Shown: positions 22,535 through 30,944 of the stretch, piece after piece | Layout: each line of letters starts with the position of its first letter | Position numbering within the stretch: position 1 is the stretch's first letter | Origin: Saksenaea vasiformis B4078 | Lineage: Eukaryota; Mucoromycota; Mucoromycetes; Mucorales; Saksenaeaceae | DNA length: 38,966 nucleotides | Assembly (NCBI GenBank): GCA_000697055.1 | Contig: JNDT01000535.1 | Span: 1-38,966, forward strand | Direction of reading: 5' to 3' | Program-made: the position numbers and the translations under genes | The notes under the pieces: generated by a model | Database searches by the model: none | Seen by the model: the letters and a program-made list of their open reading frames with translations, nothing else | What the model was told of the DNA's origin: nothing

Positions 22535-23606
22535 ATGATTGATCCATCTGAACTGCAAGATGGAATACAGGTGTCAGAAAGCTACGATCAATTGGCAAGT
22601 CTGCCAACCTTACCGCCCATCCGTGTGTAATATGGCGCAATACTCAGGTAGCCAGTATATCCTTCGAACAGTCTTCTTTTTTAAATTATACAGCTAGGTT
22701 TGTTGTCAATCCATGCCTTTTGTGCAGATCATCCATATAGCCAAAAAGTCTATTTCAGTCAACTCGATGCTGGATATTACAGAGACCGTGCGTCAACAGG
22801 TAAAAGAATAGTTTTTCCGGGCCTTAATATAGGATGCTGATGGACCACTGGTTTGTTAGTTACGTGGATAATAGTCAGGCTGATGATGGATACCCGTGAC
22901 TCGGTCTGGGGTTGTCCCAAAACGCATTCCTTTTCTTCAAGGAGTTTTTTCGTTTTTTAACCGACACAATTGAAAGACCGCATTGTCATGACAGTTCAGT
23001 TCAAGGCAACGGAGATCTTGAAAGGTTTAGATGGCGTCCAAGGAATGGCTGTTTATATTTCTGTATAGATGCGTCGGATTTAGACCGTGCTTTGTTTACG
23101 ACAACACAAGAGAATCTGCAACAAGACTTGGCAGAATTTGTGCGAGCTTTCCAAGTAATGCTAACTGCAGAAGCAGACAACAAAGGATTAATTCGTAGTA
23201 GAGCACAGACGAAACAATGGAGACGATGGCGAATGCATTTGTTCAATTAACAAGTTGTCGTGACAAGCTGGCATCGATTTCTCAGTCTCAAGATGAGTGG
23301 TGTGAAGCTGCAAAGACAGGTTTGTTATTCGGGTCCCAGCGACGGAGAGAGAAAAAAAAACTTAGATGCAACCTGTACGCTGTAGCGGGTGAAATAAGGC
23401 AAGAATTGGAAGCAACGCACGCAGCCATTGTGCAGCACGAGTCGCGTACACCACACTTTGCAGATGAAAAAGCCAAATTTCTCGAGGAGCTTCAGAAACG
23501 CCGAAAAGAACACGAGCGAAAGGTACAGTTGGAACAAGACCGATTGGACGAATACTATGCCAAAAAAACGAGGGAATCGATCTATTGCAATCTCGTCGGG
23601 ATCTAA
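22535..23606 (+). CDS. coiled-coil protein of unknown function (six exons)
   Basis: A chain of phase-matched exons gives one open frame of about 203 residues: 22535-22624, 22728-22799, 23000-23024, 23069-23154, 23202-23319 and 23386-23606. Introns are 44-200 nt; the first has an unusual GTGTAA donor and the last (66 nt) is in frame and could be retained. The protein is almost entirely helical and charged. The N-terminus is IQVSESYDQLASLPTLPPIR; the C-terminal third is a Lys/Glu-rich coiled coil (FLEELQKRRKEHERKV, then RLDEYYAKKT). No signal peptide or membrane segment is seen. Size and layout resemble small coiled-coil subunits of complexes such as BLOC-1 or BORC, but I cannot assign a family. 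Confidence 0.6.
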
Positions 23607-23820
23607 TAAACTACGGAACGATGAACAATCTGCACAGCATTGCATCAGGCCACATTCAGCCAAGTTTTCTTGGCGCATCCCTTTTTTTCCTTTCCTTTCT
23701 TTCCTCCTCCTTGGACAGGTAACATGCTCCCGGGTTGGACCAATGGTGTGATCCTTTTTTTGATCTTTGGGTTGCACTCGCCACACACGTGATATTAAAA
23801 CGGAATACCGCTACCAAAGC

Positions 23821-23827
23821 TATAAAA
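23821..23827 (+). promoter_or_regulatory. TATA box of the AN1 zinc-finger gene
   Basis: TATAAAA lies 81 bases upstream of the ATG at 23902 and is followed by a CT-rich leader (about 23838-23880), typical of fungal promoters. It supports starting the protein at 23902 rather than at an upstream in-frame codon. Confidence 0.5.
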
Positions 23828-23901
23828 AGGAATTGCTTTTCTCTCTTACCTTTCTTTCCTTTTTTTTATGTCAGTCCCTGTCCGAGAAAACTATTATCAT
23901 C

Positions 23902-24279
23902 ATGAGCGTCCAACCTTCAGAAGCAATGGATAACATCAAGCACGAGCTACTACAAGACAAAGGAAACACGGATCAAATACGACGCACGTTTGGAAACTTG
24001 ACACTGCAAGTAGATAATCGACCAAAAGATTCTCATGAAACATCGGTCCAAATACAAGGAGGAAACTGTATCAAGAAGAAGAAATGCACCTTTGGTGATT
24101 GTTCTGATAAGGTTGTCAAAGTCATTGGTGAATGTCGATATTGTCAGTTACGATACTGCAGTCGTCATCGCCTCCCAGAATCACACGCCTGTACCAACCT
24201 AAAAAGCTGTCGACAAATTGCTTATGACCGGAACCGTAACAAATTACTGAGTGAACGTTGTGTGGCAAGCAAAGTGTAA
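23902..24279 (+). CDS. small AN1-type zinc-finger protein
   Basis: The protein has 125 residues with one AN1 zinc finger near residues 60-98: CTFGDC, then CRYCQLRYCSRHRLPESHAC, with the C-x2-C-x4-C-x2-H-x5-H-x-C pattern that binds two zinc ions. AN1 proteins usually act in ubiquitin/proteasome stress responses. Yeast Tmc1 is a similar small nuclear AN1 protein, so a proteotoxic-stress role is possible but inferred. The first Cys pair is spaced C-x4-C. The N-terminal half is acidic and probably disordered. The start at 23902 follows a TATA box and CT-rich leader; the frame stays open upstream but there it reads through leader sequence. It converges on the peptidase gene 237 bases away. Confidence 0.8.
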   Translation: MSVQPSEAMDNIKHELLQDKGNTDQIRRTFGNLTLQVDNRPKDSHETSVQIQGGNCIKKKKCTFGDCSDKVVKVIGECRYCQLRYCSRHRLPESHACTNLKSCRQIAYDRNRNKLLSERCVASKV

Positions 24280-24516
24280 CAACAACAAATAATATGATCC
24301 TTCAATTTAGATTTTCTTTTTTTTTCTTCACACTCTCCCTTTTCCCTCCTTCACCTTTATTTCTCCTTTCCATCGTTTCATCATCACGGCTCCTTTTTCA
24401 ACTGGCAGTAAATAATAATAAAAAAAATGGGTTTTTCGGAGACAAAAAAAAGAAGAAAAAGAAAAGATGTAGGCAAGGGAAATGAGGGTTGGCATGATAG
24501 GAAAGGGGATGGTAAC
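24280..24516. other. shared 3' region of convergent genes
   Basis: AT-rich spacer with A-rich tracts (about 24410-24475) between the AN1 gene stop and the peptidase stop. It presumably holds both polyadenylation regions; no gene is seen. Confidence 0.5.
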
Positions 24517-27500
24517 CTAGAGATAGTTGACAAACCAATAGAACATTAATGTTTCAAAATGTTCGTTTACATTGGCATGACGAATCCCGTGCTTTTCTGT
24601 AGGATACACCTGAAGATGATAAGGTTTGTGCCATTCAGTTAAATGTTTTGTCAATGACTCAGTATGTTGAAAATGAACGTTATCATCCACAAGACCGTGT
24701 ACTATTAATAATCGATTTTCACTGAAAAAGAAAAGGAAAAAAAAGTAAATAGATCTGTTTGTTTTCTTTTTTGTTCTTTGTTTCTGATTACCTGTCAGGG
24801 AATCCTTGAATCCAATTTAATACATTGCCCTGTTGATAAGCTTCGGCGTTTTCGGAAGGAAGTCCCATGTAACGTTCAGTATATGCAGAATCATAAAGTT
24901 CCCATTGGGTAACTGGGGCACCAGCAACTGCTATTTTGAAGGTATCTGGATATTGTGCAAGCCCCATCAAGCTGAGATAACCGCCGTAAGACCATCCGGT
25001 TATCGCCACACGAGAAAGATCCACCACGCTGACCTTGTGTCCATCCTCCGTCATCTCCGCTCCAAGTTTTGTTCTTTCAATAAATCTCAATCCTTCCATT
25101 TGATCATGTAACTCGACAGTTCCTAGACGATGCTTAACATAAGATTCGAAAACAAGTCCGCGATCCCATGAGCCTCGACCGTCAATCACGACAACAGCAA
25201 ATCCAAAATACGACGACATAAGGTACCGGAGTTGCCGGGGAAATTTGAAGTCGTTCATTACCAGTTGGGACCGTGGTCCTCCGTAAACATATAAGATTGT
25301 AGGGTATGTCATCCCCGCCCGGTACTGAAATGGTTTGTATAAGTAACCATACAGCTTGACACCTGACCAGCAAGTAAGATCTTCAGTCGCATCATAGCGC
25401 ACTAGGCTCACCATCAGATGTTAAAAAACTAAATATTTCCGCTTGAGGCATTGAATCTTCTCCTTGCTCTACTATATCAACCACCGGCAAATCACCCAAG
25501 AGTGTTCGAGGAGTGGCTGCAATAGAAAAATCGCATGGATAAGGTATACTACTACTACTGCTGCTGCTGCTGCTCGGCTGAGTTGACGGCGATCGACGGA
25601 GAGGATTTAAGAACGCCGTCATCTCTTCTGCTATAATAGGTAAGTGATCCGGGGTATCATGGTTCAGTCTCCGTATTGCTATTACTTGTGGATGATGCAA
25701 GCTCGAGAAGCAATCTACGAAGATGCCCATATCGGTGTTTAGTGTAACATGATGGCTAAATCCAGACTCCGTCAAACAGGCAACAGGGCGGCGAAGGAGG
25801 GAAATATCATAGGAAATAACGTATAAATGCGCTTCAATGCATGTCTCTTTTTTTGCCATGAAATAAATGAGCTTCCTGCGCTCATCCACGTATAACTCCC
25901 TGTCCAGGACACACCAATCACCTTGCGTCAACTGTATGATCTCCGCTTCATGCGATTCATGCTGCTTCATGACATAGTACAGATGACGAAATCCCGATTT
26001 CTCCGAGGTCCATATGAATTTTGTACAATCTGGCGTTGATGCCTTTAAAAAGTAATATGCGTCGGAGATGTTAATCCAAACGTCTGATTCCTCCGTCCAC
26101 AGCACTTCCAACTCCCCCTCATCGTCCTTCTCCTCCTTCTCCTCCTCCTCTCGGGTCCCTCGTTCAATCTCTTGCAAGGACAGAAATGCGGAACAAGCAA
26201 TCTTCAGGACCGCCATTTGCGTTTGCTCCCTTGATAGAATCTGCACCCAAACACTGCGCCATAAATGATAAAAAAAAAGAAATTAGTTAACCGTCGTGAG
26301 GGTTGTTAGTCGCTAACCTATTGTCTCCGGGTAACCATCCAAAACGTACGATGTACTCCGCCCAAGGAAATTGGTTCCGGATACAACCATCCCATAAACG
26401 CTTGTGCATAATCTCCGCATGGCGCTTCTCTTCATCGATACAGAACTCAACAATGCATATATAACTAATCGCATTAGCTCGTCCTGGATGCGGGTATCGT
26501 AAGGATTCAGTTGCATCCATATGTGTGAGCGAAGGAATAGATGATTTTATGAATACTAAATCGACGTCTTCCTCCGATGTCTCCAGGTACAAGATTCGAT
26601 CGCGATTGTCTGACGTAGCTGATCCCCAATAGTAAGCTGTGTAGCGACCAAATTCCTCCTGCATCAGGTACTCTGCCACACCGCAGCTCATGGAAGGGTT
26701 TGATGAACAAAAGGTCAACTGCATCTCATAGCCTTCAAGGTTTGTAACCCATAGATCACGATCTCGTACGAAGGCGATCAGATCATGGTTGCGTCCACCT
26801 AGTTTAGGATCTATCCTGACGCATTGATAGGCTATATCTGTTCGTGGAAGAGATTGCTGCTGAGTAGTAGCAACGCTGGCGAATGCAAGTGGATATGGTT
26901 GTTGCGGAACGAGCACTGGCGTCTGAAAAAGAGCAGTAGGAGGACAATGTCGTCAGCCAACGCGTCATGATGGGCTTCCACAACACGAGTACTTACTCTC
27001 TTACCTGTCCTAAATCACCCACGTACAAGCTGTCTGCAAAAGAAAAAAGCACTCTGCCAAGAACCTGTTGAAAGCTGGATATGCCTTGAATACGATGCTT
27101 AGAGCCAGCCAGCGGTGCTGCAGTGGTTGACTCTTTGTTAGGAAGTATATACTGCGTAAATACAGGTGACCATGATAAGCAAGGCAAGTCGGAAGAGGGA
27201 ATCACGGAGGGATCAGGAATGTCAACGGACAGCGTGGCTGCAAAAGAAAGAGAAGTTATTATCTTCGTGGGAACGTTCCATATGCAGTTACGTTGTTCTT
27301 CGTACAAAGCCGTCAGATCCACCTCATACAGGCGAAGGTTGTGGGGTCCATCGCCGTGCTGGTATTGATTATCCGCAAGAAAGTACAGTCTGTAGCGAGC
27401 TGCATCAAAGCAATAATCTTTGACTGTAGAAGGACATTGCTGAGAATAGCGTCTATTAATTCTGGATCTGCATGCTCTGACTTGATTCCGAATCTGTTCC

Positions 27501-27649
27501 CAAGTGTAGACCTTGGACATAGCAAGCAGAGCAGACAAAGCGTAATCCGGTTCTACGCAATCCCCTTGCACCTTAAACGTTGCGGATGGCGCATTGGCCG
27601 GGGAAAGCGGACACAGAATTTGAATGTCACACAGACACACAGATTGCAT
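24517..27649 (-). CDS. DPP8/9-like dipeptidyl peptidase (serine peptidase family S9B)
   Basis: This enzyme family removes N-terminal dipeptides, preferably after proline or alanine. The beta-propeller half contains the double-glutamate substrate-anchor motif in MQEEFGRYTAYYW, a form typical of DPP8/9. The hydrolase half has TILYVYGGPRSQLV, the nucleophile in GWSYGGY (Ser codon 24989-24991), Asp in LLIVHGLVDDNVHF and His in YPTEKHGIRH, so the triad is complete. Four introns are inferred (the last is 24722-24791); the final exon ends FYWFVNYL at the TAG at 24517. The product is about 950 residues. No membrane anchor or signal peptide is seen near the start, which suggests a cytosolic enzyme like DPP8/9 rather than vacuolar Dap2 or Golgi Ste13. 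The ATG at 27649 is provisional. A coding trinucleotide run (25548-25574) makes a poly-Ser stretch. Confidence 0.9.
25548..25574. repeat. coding trinucleotide repeat (ACT/CTG) in the peptidase gene
   Basis: Tandem ACT then CTG units on the plus strand encode a run of serines on the minus strand, in a loop between propeller segments. Repeat slippage could make its length variable between strains. Confidence 0.7.
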
Positions 27650-29031
27650 TCACCTCCAGGGAGAGAGCATGCTATGAGACGACTTGTTCTTTTTGTATCT
27701 TTCACCCCGAATAGCTGCGGAACCAGACTTGCAGCAATCTATAAAACATAAAAAATAGCCATCTATTATCCGGCCTGCTGCTTCCTATCCGTAATGTTTT
27801 CGGATATTTCATCGTTCCCAAGGTTTCCGGCAACGAGAATCATGAGTATTGTATTTAACAATTGCCTCAAAGCACCTTTGACATTAGCGAGGATGTCGAA
27901 CTACGCAATGGACCAATTTTTTGGTCTTGGAGTTGTCTATTAACCGTTATGCAAAGACCAGAGGGTTTCGTTCCTTCGCCTTTTCGGTAAATCATTGAGG
28001 CAGCACTATCGCCTTTCCTTAGGCGTAAAACGACCGCAGGCAATTTTTTCAATATCACTCTGCTTCCAAATCATGGAAGGTAAATGAGCTCATCAGCAGA
28101 TAACGTCGCAAAGTCTTGAACGACTCTTTTTAATACATCCACAGTTGGAGAGGTTGTATGTGCTAGAAAAATAGCAGCAGCCGCTGAATCTGATACCGAC
28201 TATCAAACTGTCCTGTGCGCCCATACCTCCTTCGTCGGAACGTCGCTTGTTCTGATTCATAAGGAAGTAGAAAGAATAAAGATCTGCTTTCGAGTCAAAT
28301 TTACTCTCTTGAAATAAATAATTGATCACGGCACGATTTATCCATCTATTCACTTTCCCAGAGAAGTACAAATGCATGATTACTATACAGGTAAGATGCA
28401 GAGAAATTAGGACACAGTGAGGCAATATGCCGCTAGGTGAACAAAACCCATCTAAAGACGGAATCATCTGATATAGTGAGGGTGTAAAAAACACAGGTCC
28501 CAGCCAATCAGAGTTGGATTCCTGATCCAACGCATTAGTCCTGACATGGTTTGAGGAGATATAGAGCCAATTGAATGAATGTATAAACTCATCTACCTAG
28601 CCAATCGCAATTACATGTAAAATTTCTGCGGTTGAGAATGCGAATGGTAATTTCTTAAAATTTTCTCCACTGTTCGGACAATGGCACACGAAGTTATCTA
28701 GTTACACCACTGTTGACGTACAAATGGCCACTTTTTAATGGAGCAAAGACAGGGAAAAAAAAAATAGACGTACAGCATCCAAGAAGGCACTTTCCCTTGC
28801 CACATCATGGGTCAGCAAAATAAGAACGTGAAACTGTACTGACATCGCTACAGTAGGAACAAGGGCAATGTGAAAGGTAATATCTCCGATGAGAAACCTT
28901 GTTGCTGAGGCCGCGGGTGTTGCATGAAAAAGAAAAATGTTTTACTGCGTCGGGACTTTTATCCTCGAGGGGACCTTCCCATCTTCTCCGCACCTTTTTT
29001 TTCTTAACTCATTTTTTGTCCTGGCATAACG
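27650..29031. other. divergent intergenic region, no clear gene
   Basis: About 1.4 kb between the peptidase and C2H2 genes. A minus-strand frame (28093-28530) is long but compositionally poor and lacks any domain. An upstream exon of the peptidase could lie near 27700, but I could not fix one. Confidence 0.35.
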
Positions 29032-29743
29032 ATGGATCCAGCACCATCGCAACAACCGATAAGTCCTAAACCAGCGAACAACCATAAAAGAATAGTATCA
29101 TCGGGAAAAAGAAAGGGCAGCCCGAAAAAGTTCCCATGTACTGGCTATCCTGGTTGTAACATGGTATTTACCCGCAGTGAGCATTTATTGCGACACATTA
29201 GGTAAAAAGAAAAAAAAAGAAGAAGAAGAAAGAAAGAATGGCTTGATAAAATTAAACTTTTTCCATCTTACGTTCTAGAAAACACACAGGAGAGGTATAA
29301 TAAATTTAACTTTGTCATCATCATGAGAAGCTCTTAATTAATCTGAGTTACCATAGAAACCGTTTGAATGCACAATTCCTGGCTGTAGCCGCCGGTTCAG
29401 TCGATTTGATAACATGATTCAGCATACTCAGACACACGATAAAACTTGGAGTAAAGTTACCCGGCGTAAGAAGAAAGGAAAACGTCGAGCTCAGGGATCA
29501 TTACCGACACCACCTTCCTCACGCCGTAATTCTGGTCAGGAAATATCTCCCCCACCATCCTATGACAGTCATTCTACCTCGTTGGAAACAGAAGAAGAAG
29601 GCCAAGAGGATACGGATGATATGTACTCAAATAGTTCCGATAGTGACGGTAATTACGCCTCGGAAGAACAGTGTCCTAGACTCTCACGAACGGAAATGGA
29701 TGCTGTCCATGCGCTTGTAAATATGAGCGCACCAAAATGTTAA
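29032..29743 (+). CDS. C2H2 zinc-finger transcription factor (two fingers)
   Basis: Three exons give 190 residues: 29032-29201, a 16-nt microexon 29279-29294, and 29357-29743. Finger 1 ([26 protein letters not shown]) is split by intron 1; the microexon encodes KHTGE, and exon 3 begins [20 protein letters not shown], so together they restore the classic TGEKP linker and a second finger ending HTQTH. Paired fingers with CxxxxC spacing near a terminus resemble fungal stress-type (Msn2-like) DNA-binding domains. The C-terminal part is basic then Ser/Pro/Glu-rich ([16 protein letters not shown]), consistent with a nuclear signal and a disordered regulatory tail. The target site is unknown. Confidence 0.88.
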
Positions 29744-30052
29744 CACCGCGCAATCTAGGAATCTAGAAAAGGACCTCTTACTAAGGAAATAGTCTTTTTT
29801 AACTGAGAGCTTTGATTGGACTAAAAAGCGCAAACCACCGTTTCATTGGCGTTTATTCGCATCGCATTGTGGACTGAGAGGCACAAACTGCAATGAGCAT
29901 ACCAACCCTGCTTTCTGTTACTGTTCTGTTTCTTTTTCTTTTCTTCGTGTACGGATGATGGTCATGTCTCATTGGAACGCCCGAAAGTTTAATGAATGCT
30001 GCGTGTTCGGACATCACACGTCATCCCTTTCAAACGAACCCTTCTAAATAAA

Positions 30053-30351
30053 ATGAGTGCGTCCTCTTTAGAAACGTTTGTACTATCGTACACCGGCGAT
30101 CATTTCAATCAACCATATTTCTTAGAACATCGGCGGCCGCTCAGATGTTGCATATTTATTCATCATCTTTCGGTTCGGAAAACTATTTCATATCTACAAA
30201 ACTTCTAGACATCCGCCATCGCATTGAACATGCTGACCCTTGCTTCCTACTACTATTGATACTGCAGTCCTTGCTTTTTTTTTTCTGTCAGCAAATTCCT
30301 TACATCCTCATGGTTGTTGAGAAAAAAAAAGATATCAAAGTATCGAGATGA
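30053..30351 (+). pseudogene. weak candidate gene or gene remnant
   Basis: A frame beginning at 30053 (SSLETFVLSYTGDHFNQPYF) reads like protein. A second frame in a different phase continues protein-like (ENYFISTKLLDIRHRIEHAD) to about 30230, after which a T-run and CTGTCAG could be an intron end. No splice pair joining the first two in phase was found, so this may be a frameshifted relic or a short gene I could not resolve. Family unknown. Confidence 0.25.
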
Positions 30352-30887
30352 ACTAATGGTAATCTAGCGTGGTGGAGTTCCGGAATCCTTTACGGCTCCC
30401 AAGGAGCAAAGGTCCAGTATCTGACATGAAGTTTGCTTACTTTGTATGACTGAATCGTACAGTTGTGCCCTTGTCCTTTTTGATTTCCCTGCTGTATGGA
30501 TTTATATCAGACGCAGAAAATTGATATATCACTGTTGTAAGATTTTCAGGATTATCCTAAAATCTCCTCCAAGTACACGCAGCGTTTTCAGTAAGCAGCG
30601 CTTTTTCGAGTCCTCCTATGTGATGCGAATTTTTGTAATGCTTCATTGGTGCGCTTCTTCTACCGGTCTTTATTTTTTAGTTTAGCGTTTCTTTTACGAG
30701 ACGACTTCGTGTGACATATATCTACAGATGGTCTTCTTGAAGTACATCATCGATTCCCGCTTGTTCCAGGTAGCAATGTCGTCCTTGGATTTGCTCCGCT
30801 TGCCTTTTCTTAGATGTAACTGATTAAATGGATTCGTTCGCTTTGACGATTGCAATGATCGCATTGATGTGACTGTAGTACATATCG

Positions 30888-30895
30888 TATAAATA
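30888..30895 (+). promoter_or_regulatory. TATA box of the Fanzor gene
   Basis: TATAAATA lies about 57 bases upstream of the ATG at 30945. A CT-rich leader (about 30912-30930) follows. A host-type core promoter supports the gene being, or having been, transcribed by RNA polymerase II. Confidence 0.55.
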
Positions 30896-30944
30896 GCACG
30901 AAATTGATCTGACGTCTCTCTTTTTCCTTGTTGTCGCATCAAAA

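Larger units (their letters stand above)
29744..30944. other. intergenic region upstream of the Fanzor gene
   Basis: About 1.2 kb. It holds a weak candidate ORF set at 30053-30351 (listed separately), T-rich tracts (about 30276-30286) and a minus-strand frame (30694-31101) that overlaps the Fanzor start and is probably a shadow. I found no convincing terminal inverted repeat that would mark the left end of a transposon. Confidence 0.4.

Noticed and set aside
28093..28530. 145-residue minus-strand ORF
   Set aside because: No domain, signal peptide or splice support, and the composition looks random.
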